Below are positions 16,811 to 29,725 of a stretch of 64,000 bases of DNA, one piece after another. This stretch comes from Ramlibacter ginsenosidimutans. GTDB lineage: Bacteria; Pseudomonadota; Gammaproteobacteria; Burkholderiales; Burkholderiaceae_C. The first letter of the stretch is position 1; every line of letters starts with the position of its first letter. Made by a program: the position numbers and the translations under genes. The stretch lies in assembly GCF_016654015.1 (NCBI RefSeq), contig NZ_JAEPWM010000007.1, positions 1 through 64,000 on the forward strand, in the 5' to 3' direction. The notes under the pieces are model-generated. The model was given only the letters and a program-made list of their open reading frames with translations, was not told the DNA's origin and searched no databases.

Positions 16811-18394
16811 GTGGCGACATCCTTGCCGCAGGAAATTCCGGTGCTCGTGGCCGGCGGCGGGCCGGTGGGCCTGTCGGTCGCGGCGCTGCTGGCGCGCCAC
16901 GGCGTGCGCAGCCTGGTCGTCGAGGCGGACGAGGGCTATTGCACCGGCAGCCGCGCGATCTGCATCTCGCGGCGCTCCCAGGAGATTCTCTGGACCGCGG
17001 GCGCCGGCGAGGCGCTGGCGCGCAAGGCCTTGCCCTGGACCGGCGGGCGCAGCTACTGGCGGGACCGCGAGGTGCTCCACTTCCGCATGCCCAGCGAGCC
17101 GACCGAGCGCTTCGCGCCCATGGTCAACATCCAGCAGTACCACGTCGAGGCCTTCGTGCACGACGCGCTGCAGCGCGTGCCGGAGCTCACGCAGGTCGCA
17201 TGGAGCACGCGCGTCACGCGCGTCCTTCCCGCGGCGGAGGGGGTCGAGGTCGAGGTCGAGGGGCCGGACGGGCCGCAGCGCATCCGCGCCGGCTGGCTCG
17301 TGGCGTGCGACGGCGGCCGCAGCACCGTGCGCGACCAGCTCGGGCTCGCGCTGGAGGGCACGCAGTACGAGGGCCGCTACGTGATCGTCGACATCGTGCA
17401 GAAGTCGAAGCGGCCGGTCGAACGCCTCGCGTGGTTCGACCCGCCATCCAACCCCGGATCGACCCTGCTGATGCACCGGCAACCCGACGACGTGTGGCGC
17501 ATCGATTACCAGCTGCGCGACGGCGACGATGCGCAGGAGGCGCTCGCGCCGCAGAACATCATGCCGCGGGTGCAGAGCCATCTCACCATGATCGGCGAGG
17601 ATGCGCCCTGGGAAATGCTGTGGGCGTCGATGTACAACGCGAAGTGCCTGACGCTGGGCTCGTACCGCCATGGCCGCGTGCTGTTCGCGGGAGACGCCGC
17701 GCACCTGGTGCCGATCTTCGGTGTGCGGGGCCTGAATTCGGGGCTGGACGACGCTGCCAATCTCGCATGGAAGCTCGCGCTGGTGCTGCAGGGCGGGGCA
17801 CCGGAGGCGCTGCTGGACTCGTACTCGCAGGAGCGCGTGCACGCGACGCGCGAGAACCTGGCGTACGGCGCCAAGAGCACGGAGTTCATGGCGCCACCGG
17901 ATTTCGCTTTCCGCCTCATGCGCGAAGCCACGCTGCGGCTCGCGCTGGATGAACCGGGCGTGCGCTCCCTGATCAACCCGCGGCAATCGGCGCCGATCGC
18001 GTACACCGGGTCGGTGCTGAACGGAACCGAAGAGGGCGCCTGGCGCGATGGCCAGGCGGCGCCGGGCCAGCCAGCGCCCGAGGCGCTGCTGCAGGGGCCG
18101 CAGGGCGACTTCCACCTCACCCAGTGCTTCGGCACGGACTTCGTCTGCCTCGTCTTCGGCGACGGCGCCATGCCCCATGCTGTCGCCGAGCTCGCGACCC
18201 ACGGCGTCGGCGTGCTGGACATCGCGCCGGAGGCGGATGCCCAGGGCCAGGCGCGCTCGCGCTATGGCTTGCCCGATGCCGCGGCCACGGGCCTGGTGCT
18301 GGTGCGCCCGGACGGCTATGTGATGGGCCGCTGGCGCGGGCTGGATCCCGCGCCGCTGCTGGCCTGCTTGCGCGAAAAGGGAATCCGTCCATGA
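16811..18394 (+). CDS. FAD-dependent aromatic hydroxylase (PheA/TfdB/MhpA-like)
   Basis: A 527-residue group A flavoprotein monooxygenase. The N-terminal Rossmann motif is VAGGGPVGLSVAALLARHG, the DG motif is ACDGGRSTVRDQLG, and the GD motif is RVLFAGDAAHLVPIFGVRGLNSGLDDAANLAWK. A thioredoxin-like C-terminal domain (about 400-527) is typical of phenol and 3-hydroxyphenylpropionate hydroxylases. The substrate is probably an aromatic compound but cannot be named. GTG start at 16811 with AGGAG upstream. It overlaps the next small gene by four bases and heads an operon ending in a MarR regulator. Confidence 0.9.
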   Translation: MATSLPQEIPVLVAGGGPVGLSVAALLARHGVRSLVVEADEGYCTGSRAICISRRSQEILWTAGAGEALARKALPWTGGRSYWRDREVLHFRMPSEPTERFAPMVNIQQYHVEAFVHDALQRVPELTQVAWSTRVTRVLPAAEGVEVEVEGPDGPQRIRAGWLVACDGGRSTVRDQLGLALEGTQYEGRYVIVDIVQKSKRPVERLAWFDPPSNPGSTLLMHRQPDDVWRIDYQLRDGDDAQEALAPQNIMPRVQSHLTMIGEDAPWEMLWASMYNAKCLTLGSYRHGRVLFAGDAAHLVPIFGVRGLNSGLDDAANLAWKLALVLQGGAPEALLDSYSQERVHATRENLAYGAKSTEFMAPPDFAFRLMREATLRLALDEPGVRSLINPRQSAPIAYTGSVLNGTEEGAWRDGQAAPGQPAPEALLQGPQGDFHLTQCFGTDFVCLVFGDGAMPHAVAELATHGVGVLDIAPEADAQGQARSRYGLPDAAATGLVLVRPDGYVMGRWRGLDPAPLLACLREKGIRP

Positions 18395-18573
18395 ACGAAT
18401 CCGATCTCGATCGCAGCTACAGCGCCCTGTGCCACGCGCTCGGCGACGTCGGCCAGGATCGCAGCGAGTTGCTGCTCGGCATGGTCGTCCTGGCGCTCAT
18501 GGCGCGGGCGCCCGATGCCGACGAGGTGCTGGCCCTCATCGCCCGCTCGCGCGATCGCTGCCTGGAGGATTGA
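18391..18573 (+). CDS. DUF2783-like small protein
   Basis: A 60-residue helical protein (LDRSYSALCHALGDVGQDRSE...ALIARSRDRCLED) whose size, composition and position match DUF2783, a family typically found just after FAD monooxygenase genes. The ATG overlaps the monooxygenase stop (ATGA), implying translational coupling. It may assist or regulate the monooxygenase; function is not established. The MarR gene starts four bases after its stop. Confidence 0.75.
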   Translation: MNESDLDRSYSALCHALGDVGQDRSELLLGMVVLALMARAPDADEVLALIARSRDRCLED

Positions 18574-18576
18574 GCG

Positions 18577-19023
18577 GTGGCGGCGCGAAGCGGCGGCGTG
18601 CCGCTGGACGAGTTCCTGACCTACCGGCTGCACCAGGTCAACAAGATCACCGACAAGGCGAGCACCGATGCCTATGCCGGCGAACTCGGGCTGGGCGTCG
18701 GCGAAGCGCGCTGCCTGGCGGCGATCGGCAACTTCGCGCCGCTGTCGGTGAACCAGCTCGCCGCGCGCGCCAACCTGGACAAGGCCCATGCGAGCCGGGC
18801 GGCGCAGTCGCTGGTCGAGCGCGGCTGGGTGCGCAAGGAGGCGAGCGACGCCGATGCGCGCGGCGTGGTCCTGAGCCTCACGCCCGAAGGCCGCCGCTGG
18901 TGGCAGAAGGTGATGCGGCTGATCGCACGACGCAACGAGGAGATCTTCGGCTGCCTCGACCGCAGCGAGCAGGAGGCGCTGGCGGCCTTGCTCGATCGCG
19001 TCGTGCAGCACGCGCGCGGCTGA
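18577..19023 (+). CDS. MarR-family transcriptional regulator
   Basis: A 148-residue winged-helix repressor. The DNA-binding core is [52 protein letters not shown], flanked by the N- and C-terminal dimer helices. GTG start at 18577 preceded by GGAGG. As last gene of the operon it most likely represses the operon promoter through the two palindromes at 16755-16796 and responds to an aromatic ligand, as MarR/HpaR relatives do. Confidence 0.93.
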   Translation: MAARSGGVPLDEFLTYRLHQVNKITDKASTDAYAGELGLGVGEARCLAAIGNFAPLSVNQLAARANLDKAHASRAAQSLVERGWVRKEASDADARGVVLSLTPEGRRWWQKVMRLIARRNEEIFGCLDRSEQEALAALLDRVVQHARG

Positions 19024-19105
19024 GGCGCGGCGCCCGCTGGGGCCCGGCGGAATACCCCTGCCCGCGTGGCAAGGCCGGGAACTCCCTAGAATGCCCGGTC
19101 CCCCC

Positions 19106-21325
<2,220 letters not shown>

Positions 21326-21328
21326 GCC

Positions 21329-22225
21329 TCAGCCGGCCATGGTGTGCAGGGGCAGGTCCTGCTCCGACGCCAGTCGGTCCAGCTCGGCGCGCGTGCGCTG
21401 CGCGAAGAAGCGCGAGATCGCCTCGCGCGTGCCGGGCGCCAGCATCGTTTCCATGTCGCTCGCCGCCACGCCGGCGGCGGCGCACAGGCGGGCCGCGAAG
21501 TGCGGCTCCAGCGCGGCCACGGCCACCCGGCCATCGGCACACGCATAGACCCGGTAGCCCGCGTGCGCGCCGCCCACGGCACCCGAGGGCTGCGTCAGTC
21601 CCCAGCGGCGCGGCAAGCCGAGCCAGGCCGCCGCATCGGAGAGTGCCACTTCCTGGTACAAGCCTTCGGGGTGCGGATCGCCGCCGCCCGCGTAGCGCTC
21701 GTGCTTGCGCAGTGCCGCCTGCAGCACGGCCTCGGCGGCCATGAGCGAGCCGCCCATGTCGGCATAGAGCGTGGCCGGCAGCTCCAGGCCGGGCACGAGT
21801 CCGTTGTCGGCGAGGTAGGTGAGGTCGTGCCCCGGCTCCTCGGCCCGCGCACCAGGCGCGCCGACGATCGCGACGTGGCTCAATGACGGATGCCGCGAGT
21901 GCAGGGCCTTCCACCCGAGCCCGAGTTTCTCGAGCGCCGAGGGACGGAAGGACGTGAGCAGGATGTCCGTGCGCTGCAACTCGCGCTCGAGCAGCTCCTG
22001 GCCTTGCGGCGTTTTCAGGTCCGCCTGCACGACCTTCACGCCTTCGTGCAGCTGCGTGTACGCGGCGGCGTTGTAGTGGCGCATGGGATCGCCCGCGGGC
22101 GGCTCCAGCTTCGTGCAGCTCGCGCCCATGCGGCGGCAGCGCATGAGCGCCGCCGGCCCGGGCAGGTTGAGCGCGAGGCTCAGGATGCGGATGCCGTGCA
22201 GGGACGATGCGGCGCGTGTGCTCAT
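21329..22225 (-). CDS. Family III CoA-transferase (CaiB/BaiF), short form
   Basis: A 298-residue protein of the family III CoA-transferase/alpha-methylacyl-CoA racemase group. Visible blocks are LHGIRILSLALNLPGPAALM at the N-terminus, ADLKTPQGQELL, TDILLTSFRPSALEKLGLG and YADMGGSLMAAEAVLQAAL, in which the Asp aligns with the catalytic aspartate. Typical members have 380-400 residues, so this is a shortened version, or one more like racemase-type members. It may move CoA between acyl groups or epimerise an acyl-CoA. It ends four bases from ygiQ (convergent). Confidence 0.85.
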   Translation of the reverse strand: MSTRAASSLHGIRILSLALNLPGPAALMRCRRMGASCTKLEPPAGDPMRHYNAAAYTQLHEGVKVVQADLKTPQGQELLERELQRTDILLTSFRPSALEKLGLGWKALHSRHPSLSHVAIVGAPGARAEEPGHDLTYLADNGLVPGLELPATLYADMGGSLMAAEAVLQAALRKHERYAGGGDPHPEGLYQEVALSDAAAWLGLPRRWGLTQPSGAVGGAHAGYRVYACADGRVAVAALEPHFAARLCAAAGVAASDMETMLAPGTREAISRFFAQRTRAELDRLASEQDLPLHTMAG

Positions 22226-22306
22226 CCCGCCAAGGCTAGCAGAGGCCGCGGAGCGTTCCCGCGGGAGGCCGGCTCGCCGATCGCAAGCTTCCAGGCGGGC
22301 CAGGGC

Positions 22307-24356
<2,050 letters not shown>

Positions 24357-24368
24357 ACCTGCCCGGCC

Positions 24369-24420
24369 ATAAACAAACAAGAAGATATTCGTTGTTTATC
24401 GAACGCGCGGTCCGCACAAT
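24369..24420 (+). promoter_or_regulatory. Promoter and inverted repeat of the peroxiredoxin-sulfate transport operon
   Basis: TTGTTT (24392-24397), a 17-base spacer and CACAAT (24415-24420) resemble a sigma70 promoter. An inverted repeat ATAAACAA (24369-24376)/TTGTTTAT (24392-24399) encloses AGATATTCG and overlaps the -35. AT-rich dyads just upstream of the -35 are where CysB-type activators bind in sulfur-starvation promoters; assignment to CysB is inference. Confidence 0.6.
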
Positions 24421-24450
24421 CCTTTCCTCCTCGCTAGAAAAGGGACCGCC

Positions 24451-25089
24451 ATGACTCTGCGACTCGGCGACACCGCGCCCGATTTCGTCCAGGACTCCAC
24501 CGAAGGCACGATCCATTTCCACGAATGGGCCGGCAACTCCTGGGTGGTCCTGTTCTCGCATCCCGCGGACTTCACGCCCGTGTGCACCACCGAGCTGGGC
24601 AAGACCGCCGCCCTGGGCGGCGAGTTCCGCAAGCGCAACGTGAAGCCGATCGCGGTCAGCGTCGATCCGGTGGACCAGCACCGCGCCTGGGTCAACGACA
24701 TCAACGAGACGCAGAACTGCTCGGTGGACTTTCCCATCCTCGCGGACGCGGACAGGAAGGTCGCCACGCTGTACGACATGATCCACCCGAACTCGCTGGC
24801 GAACGCCACGGTCCGCAGCGTGTTCATCATCGACCCGAAGAAGGTGATCCGCACGACGCTGACGTACCCGGCATCCACCGGCCGCAACTTCGACGAGATC
24901 CTGCGCGTCATCGATTCCCTGCAGCTCACCGACAGCCACAAGGTGGCGACGCCCGCAAACTGGAAGCAGGGTGACGACGTGGTGATCGCCCCGAGCGTCA
25001 CGGACCCCAAGGAGCTGGCCGAGCGCTTCCCCAAGGGCTTCAAGACCGTGAAGTCGTACCTGCGCCTCACGCCGCAACCTAACAAATAA
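24451..25089 (+). CDS. 1-Cys peroxiredoxin
   Basis: A 212-residue peroxiredoxin of the Prx6/1-Cys type. The peroxidatic cysteine is C45 in HPADFTPVCTTE, with the catalytic Thr and a downstream Arg in the usual positions; the other cysteine (C90) is not placed as a resolving cysteine. The long C-terminal domain with KQGDDVVIAPSV and FPKGFKTVKSYLR is typical of this class, which reduces hydroperoxides. It is the first gene of what looks like a sulfate-uptake operon, and the protein itself demands sulfur, so co-regulation by sulfur supply makes sense. Confidence 0.95.
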   Translation: MTLRLGDTAPDFVQDSTEGTIHFHEWAGNSWVVLFSHPADFTPVCTTELGKTAALGGEFRKRNVKPIAVSVDPVDQHRAWVNDINETQNCSVDFPILADADRKVATLYDMIHPNSLANATVRSVFIIDPKKVIRTTLTYPASTGRNFDEILRVIDSLQLTDSHKVATPANWKQGDDVVIAPSVTDPKELAERFPKGFKTVKSYLRLTPQPNK

Positions 25090-25157
25090 GGACGGAACGC
25101 ATGCCGCGCAACCTGCGCCTCGGCGCAGGCTGGCCGGCGGCTTCCCGTCGATTCCCG

Positions 25158-26162
25158 ATGAACACCTCCAAGATCAAGCTCCTCCTCGCCTCGTTCGCCC
25201 TCGCTGCCAGCGGCATCGCATCGGCGCAGCCGGCCCAGACCCTGCTGAACGCCTCGTACGACGTCGCGCGGGAGTTCTACAAGGACATCGACGCCGCCTT
25301 CGTGCCCTGGTACAAGAAGTCCACCGGCAAGGACGTGAAGATCGAGCAGTCCCATGGCGGCTCCAGCGCACAGGCGCGGGCCGTGGCCGAAGGCCTGGAC
25401 GCCGACGTCGTCACGATGAACACCACCACGGACATCGAGTTCCTGGCGGACCGGGGCGTCGTTGCAAAGGACTGGCAGAAGCGCTTCCCCGACAACGCCG
25501 CGCCCACCACGTCCACCATGCTGTTCCTGGTGCGCAAGGGCAATCCCAAGGGCATCAAGGACTGGGACGACCTCACCAAGCCGGGCGTGCAGGTCGTGGT
25601 GGTGAACCCCAAGACCGGCGGCAACGGCCGCTACTCGTACCTGGCGGCCTGGGGCTACGTGAAGAAGAAGGGCGGCACCGATGCGCAGGCCGCCGACTTC
25701 GTCTCCAAGTTGTACAAGAACGTGCCCGTGCTCGCGCGCGGCGGCCGCGACGCGACCACGGCCTTCCTGCAGCGGAACATCGGCGACGTGCTGGTGACCT
25801 TCGAGTCGGAGGTGGAGTCCGTCAACCAGGAGTTCGGCGCCAACAAGGTGGACGTGGTCTACCCGTCCATCAGCATCATCGCGGAGAACCCGGTGGCGGT
25901 GGTCGAACGCACCGTGGCCAAGAAGGGCACCGCGGAGCTCGCCCGCACCTACCTGAACTTCCTCTACTCGGAAGAGGGGCAGGAGATCGCCGCGAAGCAC
26001 CACATCCGGCCGCGCAGCCAGGCGGTGCTGAAGAAGTACGCCAGCACCTTCAAGCCGATCAAGCTGTTCACCGTGCAGGAGCTGTTCGGGTCGCTGGCGC
26101 AAGCGCAGAAGGTGCACTTCCAGGACGGCGGCGAGTTCGACAAGATCTACACGGTCCGGTAA
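25158..26162 (+). CDS. sbp: Sulfate ABC transporter substrate-binding protein
   Basis: A 334-residue periplasmic sulfate/thiosulfate-binding protein with a signal peptide (MNTSKIKLLLASFALAASGIASA). Family blocks include LLNASYDVAREFYKDIDAAF, QSHGGSSAQARAVAEGLDADVVTMN and NPKTGGNGRYSYLAAWGY, which surround the sulfate. I start at ATG 25158, where the signal peptide begins; an in-frame ATG at 25101 has a better AAGGA sequence and would add 19 residues, so the start is uncertain. It delivers sulfate to the CysT/CysW/CysA complex encoded directly downstream. Confidence 0.94.
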   Translation: MNTSKIKLLLASFALAASGIASAQPAQTLLNASYDVAREFYKDIDAAFVPWYKKSTGKDVKIEQSHGGSSAQARAVAEGLDADVVTMNTTTDIEFLADRGVVAKDWQKRFPDNAAPTTSTMLFLVRKGNPKGIKDWDDLTKPGVQVVVVNPKTGGNGRYSYLAAWGYVKKKGGTDAQAADFVSKLYKNVPVLARGGRDATTAFLQRNIGDVLVTFESEVESVNQEFGANKVDVVYPSISIIAENPVAVVERTVAKKGTAELARTYLNFLYSEEGQEIAAKHHIRPRSQAVLKKYASTFKPIKLFTVQELFGSLAQAQKVHFQDGGEFDKIYTVR

Positions 26163-26169
26163 GCACCCC

Positions 26170-27054
26170 ATGAGTGGCGCCCTCGTGGCGCCGCTGCCCG
26201 CAGGGGCGGCGGCGCCTTCTTCGTCGCGCGGCGGCAGCCGCAAGGTCCTGCCCGGCTTCCACCTGAGCCTGGGTTACGCCTTGCTGTACCTGTGCCTGAT
26301 CGTGCTGATCCCGCTGGCTGCGCTGGTGCTCAAGAGCTTTTCGCTCAGCTGGGACCAGTTCTGGGCCGCGGTCAGTTCCCCGCGCGTCCTGGCCTCCTAC
26401 CGGCTCACCTTTGGCGCCTCGTTGATCGCGGCGCTGGTCAACGTGGTGTTCGGGCTGCTGGTGGCGTGGGTGCTGGTGCGCTATTCCTTCCCCGGCAAGC
26501 GCATCGTCGACGCACTGGTGGACCTGCCCTTCGCCTTGCCCACCGCCGTGGCGGGCATCTCGCTCACGGCGCTGCTCGCAGGCAACGGCTGGATCGGCCA
26601 GTTCCTGGAGCCGCTCGGCATCAAGCTCGCGTTCCAGCCGCAAGGCGTGGTGATCGCGCTGATCTTCATCGGGCTGCCATTCGTGGTCCGGACGGTGCAG
26701 CCCGTGCTGGAGGAGTCCGAGAAGGAGCTGGAAGAAGCCGCGATGTGCCTGGGCGCCACCCGCTGGCAGACCTTCACCAAGGTGATCTTCCCCGCGATCG
26801 CTCCGGCGCTGCTCACCGGCTTCGCCATGGCCTTCGCGCGCGCCATCGGCGAATACGGGTCCGTCATCTTCATCGCCGGCAACGTGCCCATGGTCTCCGA
26901 GATCACGCCGCTGGTGATCATCGGCAAGCTCGAACAGTACGACTACGCCGGCGCCACGGCGGTCGCGACGGTCATGCTGCTGTTCTCGTTCGTGCTGCTG
27001 CTGGTGATCAATGGCTTGCAAGGCTGGCAGCGCCGGCGCTCGGGAGGACAATGA
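26170..27054 (+). CDS. cysT: Sulfate ABC transporter permease CysT
   Basis: A 294-residue inner-membrane permease with six predicted transmembrane helices and the cytoplasmic EAA loop ([23 protein letters not shown]) that contacts the ATPase Cys[18 protein letters not shown] and [17 protein letters not shown] are characteristic of the CysT subunit. It starts seven bases after the binding-protein gene. The N-terminal 25 residues form a Ser/Gly/Ala-rich extension. Confidence 0.96.
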   Translation: MSGALVAPLPAGAAAPSSSRGGSRKVLPGFHLSLGYALLYLCLIVLIPLAALVLKSFSLSWDQFWAAVSSPRVLASYRLTFGASLIAALVNVVFGLLVAWVLVRYSFPGKRIVDALVDLPFALPTAVAGISLTALLAGNGWIGQFLEPLGIKLAFQPQGVVIALIFIGLPFVVRTVQPVLEESEKELEEAAMCLGATRWQTFTKVIFPAIAPALLTGFAMAFARAIGEYGSVIFIAGNVPMVSEITPLVIIGKLEQYDYAGATAVATVMLLFSFVLLLVINGLQGWQRRRSGGQ

Positions 27055-27074
27055 TGATGCGTGCGAAGCCTGTT

Positions 27075-27117
27075 CTCACCCTCTCCCGCCTGCGGGAGAG
27101 GGCCGGGGTGAGGGCGT
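27075..27117. repeat. REP-like hairpin between cysT and cysW
   Basis: CTCTCCCGC (27081-27089) pairs perfectly with GCGGGAGAG (27092-27100), and flanking CTCACC pairs with GGTGAG further out. This is the dispersed element whose translation reads [11 protein letters not shown]. It fills most of the 64-base gap inside the operon and ends just before the cysW start codon, so it could affect relative expression of the permeases. Confidence 0.75.
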
Positions 27118-27118
27118 G

Positions 27119-28015
27119 ATGGCCACCGACCTCGCGCGCAAGCGCATCTCCACCACGGAAGCGCCCTGGGTGCGCTTCACGCTGATCGGCGTGGCCCTGC
27201 TGTTCCTGGTGCTGTTCCTGCTGCTGCCGCTGGCGGCCGTGTTCACCGAGGCGCTGCGCAAGGGCGTGCAGGGCTACCTCGACGCGCTGAAGGAGCCGGA
27301 CGCCTGGTCTGCCATCCGCCTGACGCTGGTCACCGCGGCGATCGCCGTGCCGCTGAACCTGGTGTTCGGCGTCGCCGCCGCGTGGGCCATCGCCAAGTTC
27401 GAGTTCCGCGGCAAGGCCATCCTCACGACGCTGGTGGACCTGCCGTTCTCCGTGTCGCCCGTCGTCGCCGGCCTGATGTACGTGCTGGTGTTCGGTGCGC
27501 AGGGCTGGTTCGGCCCGTGGCTCGCCGCGCACGACATCAAGATCATCTTCGCCGTGCCGGGCATCGTGCTGGCCACCGTGTTCGTCACCTTTCCCTTCAT
27601 CGCGCGGGAGCTGATCCCGCTGATGCAGGCCCAGGGCACCGACGAGGAGCAGGCCGCCATCGTGCTGGGCGCCACGGGCTGGCAGACCTTTCGCCGCGTG
27701 ACGCTGCCGAACATCAAGTGGGGCCTCATCTACGGGGTGATCCTGTGCAATGCGCGGGCCATGGGCGAGTTCGGCGCCGTGTCCGTGGTCTCGGGCCATA
27801 TCCGCGGGCAGACCAACACCATCCCGCTGCACGTCGAGATCCTCTACAACGAATACCAGTCGGTCGCAGCCTTCTCCGTCGCATCGCTGCTGGCACTGCT
27901 GGCCCTGGTCACCCTGGTGATCAAGTCGATCGCCGAGTGGCGACAGCAACGCGAACGCGGCGCGGCCGCCCTGCCGCCCGAGCGCCCCCTGGCGCTGCAA
28001 GGAAAGAATCCATGA
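27119..28015 (+). CDS. cysW: Sulfate ABC transporter permease CysW
   Basis: A 298-residue inner-membrane permease, partner of CysT. Six hydrophobic segments and the EAA loop ([24 protein letters not shown]) are present; [19 protein letters not shown] and [22 protein letters not shown] are CysW signatures. The ATG at 27119 lies immediately after a REP-like hairpin; extensions further upstream would translate the repeat. The last bases overlap cysA (ATGA). Confidence 0.96.
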   Translation: MATDLARKRISTTEAPWVRFTLIGVALLFLVLFLLLPLAAVFTEALRKGVQGYLDALKEPDAWSAIRLTLVTAAIAVPLNLVFGVAAAWAIAKFEFRGKAILTTLVDLPFSVSPVVAGLMYVLVFGAQGWFGPWLAAHDIKIIFAVPGIVLATVFVTFPFIARELIPLMQAQGTDEEQAAIVLGATGWQTFRRVTLPNIKWGLIYGVILCNARAMGEFGAVSVVSGHIRGQTNTIPLHVEILYNEYQSVAAFSVASLLALLALVTLVIKSIAEWRQQRERGAAALPPERPLALQGKNP

Positions 28016-29112
28016 GCATCGAGATCCGCCAGGTCAGCAAGAACTTCGGCGCCTTCCAGGCGCTGCGCGACGTCTCCCTGGACATCGCGTCCGGCGAACT
28101 GGTGGCGCTGCTGGGACCGTCCGGCTGCGGCAAGACCACGTTGCTGCGCATCATCGCGGGCCTGGAGACGGCCGACGCCGGCAGCATCCTGTTCGCGGGC
28201 GAAGACACCACCGACGTGCATGTGCGTGAGCGCCAGGTCGGCTTCGTGTTCCAGCACTACGCGCTGTTTCGCCACATGACCGTGTTCGAGAACGTGGCTT
28301 TCGGCCTGCGGGTGAAGCCGCGCTCGCAGCGTCCGAGCGAAGCGCAGATCCGCCAGAAGGTGCACGAGCTGCTCGGGCTGGTGCAGCTGGATTGGCTGGC
28401 CGAACGCTTCCCCTCGCAGCTCTCGGGCGGGCAGCGCCAGCGGATCGCGCTCGCCCGCGCGCTCGCGGTGGAGCCCAAGGTCCTGCTGCTCGACGAACCC
28501 TTCGGTGCGCTGGACGCGAAGGTGCGCAAGGAGCTGCGCCGCTGGCTGCGCCGGCTGCACGACGACCTGCACGTCACTTCCATCTTCGTCACGCACGACC
28601 AGGAGGAGGCGCTGGAGGTCGCGGACCGCGTCGTGCTGATGAACGCCGGCCAGGTCGAGCAGGTGGGCACGCCGCAGCAGGTGTGGGACCATCCGGCGAG
28701 CCCGTTCGTGTACGGCTTCCTGGGCGACGTGAACCTGTTCCGCGGGCGCGCGCACCAGGGCGAGCTTCACTTCCACGGTGGGCAGATCGACTCTCCCGAG
28801 CTGGCCGACGCGCAGGACGCGGCGGCTTCCGCGTACGTGCGTCCGCACGACCTGGACGTGCAGCGCTACACACCGGGGGCGAGCGGCATCGTCGTGAAGC
28901 TGGCGCGTGCGATCGTCGTCGGGCCGGTGGCGCGGCTGGAACTTCTGCCGGTGGACGGGTCCAAGACGGCAGAGAATGCCGGCTCCGACCCCGTGATCGA
29001 GGCGCAGATCCCGGCGCAGCAGTTCAGGGAGATGGGCTTGCGCGAAGGCGAGACGCTGGTGGCGACAGCGCGCCAGGCCCGCGTGTTCCTGGAGACCGGC
29101 GCCGGCATCTGA
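28012..29112 (+). CDS. cysA: Sulfate ABC transporter ATP-binding protein
   Basis: A 366-residue ABC ATPase energising sulfate/thiosulfate import. Walker A is GPSGCGKTT (residues 35-43), the Q-loop lies in [11 protein letters not shown], the signature is [15 protein letters not shown], Walker B is [12 protein letters not shown], and the switch histidine is in [11 protein letters not shown]. The C-terminal third is the TOBE-type regulatory domain seen in CysA. Translationally coupled to cysW through ATGA. Last gene of the transporter operon; dsbB follows 31 bases later and may be co-transcribed. Confidence 0.97.
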   Translation: MSIEIRQVSKNFGAFQALRDVSLDIASGELVALLGPSGCGKTTLLRIIAGLETADAGSILFAGEDTTDVHVRERQVGFVFQHYALFRHMTVFENVAFGLRVKPRSQRPSEAQIRQKVHELLGLVQLDWLAERFPSQLSGGQRQRIALARALAVEPKVLLLDEPFGALDAKVRKELRRWLRRLHDDLHVTSIFVTHDQEEALEVADRVVLMNAGQVEQVGTPQQVWDHPASPFVYGFLGDVNLFRGRAHQGELHFHGGQIDSPELADAQDAAASAYVRPHDLDVQRYTPGASGIVVKLARAIVVGPVARLELLPVDGSKTAENAGSDPVIEAQIPAQQFREMGLREGETLVATARQARVFLETGAGI

Positions 29113-29143
29113 CCGCCGGGCGCCGGGACGAGAAGAGGGCAGA

Positions 29144-29692
29144 ATGAGCGGCATGATCCTGGATTGGTTCGACAAGGCGCCCCGGCGCATCCTCGGCCTG
29201 GTGGCGCTGGCCTGCGTGGCCATGCTGGCCTTCGGCCTGTACCTGCAGCATGTAGTCGGCCTCGAGCCCTGCCCGATGTGCATCGTGCAGCGTTACGCGC
29301 TGGTGCTGGTCGCCATTGCCGCGGGTGTCGCCGCGGCGCTGAAGCCGCGTGGCGCCCACCTGGCCGGCGCGGGCCTCATGGTCCTGTTCTCCGGCTTCGG
29401 CGGCTTCGTCGCGGCGCGCCAGAGCTGGCTGCAGTGGTTTCCGCCCGAGACGGCGTCCTGCGGACGCGACTTCTACGGGATGATCGAGACCTTTCCGCTG
29501 CGGCGTGCCATCCCGATGATCTTCCGCGGCAGCGGCGACTGCACGAAGGTCGACTGGACTTTCCTGGGCGGCTCCATCGCGAACTGGTCGTTCCTGTGCT
29601 TCGCCGCCTTGCTCGTGATCGGCCTGGTGCTGTTCGCGCGGCAGCTGCGGCGCCCGGTCCGGCGCAGCGTCAGCGCGCCGATGGCGGCTTAG
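29144..29692 (+). CDS. dsbB: Disulfide bond formation protein B
   Basis: A 182-residue inner-membrane protein with four transmembrane helices that reoxidises DsbA and passes electrons to quinone. The first redox pair is in EPCPMCIVQRYAL and the second in TASCGRDF and SGDCTKVDW. The length is typical for Burkholderiales DsbB. ATG 29144 follows an AGAGGGCAG ribosome site; an in-frame ATG nine bases later is possible. Its place just after the sulfate operon may be coincidental. Confidence 0.95.
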   Translation: MSGMILDWFDKAPRRILGLVALACVAMLAFGLYLQHVVGLEPCPMCIVQRYALVLVAIAAGVAAALKPRGAHLAGAGLMVLFSGFGGFVAARQSWLQWFPPETASCGRDFYGMIETFPLRRAIPMIFRGSGDCTKVDWTFLGGSIANWSFLCFAALLVIGLVLFARQLRRPVRRSVSAPMAA

Positions 29693-29725
29693 CGCCTGTC
29701 ACGCGAAGGCGAAAGCGGGCCCGGG

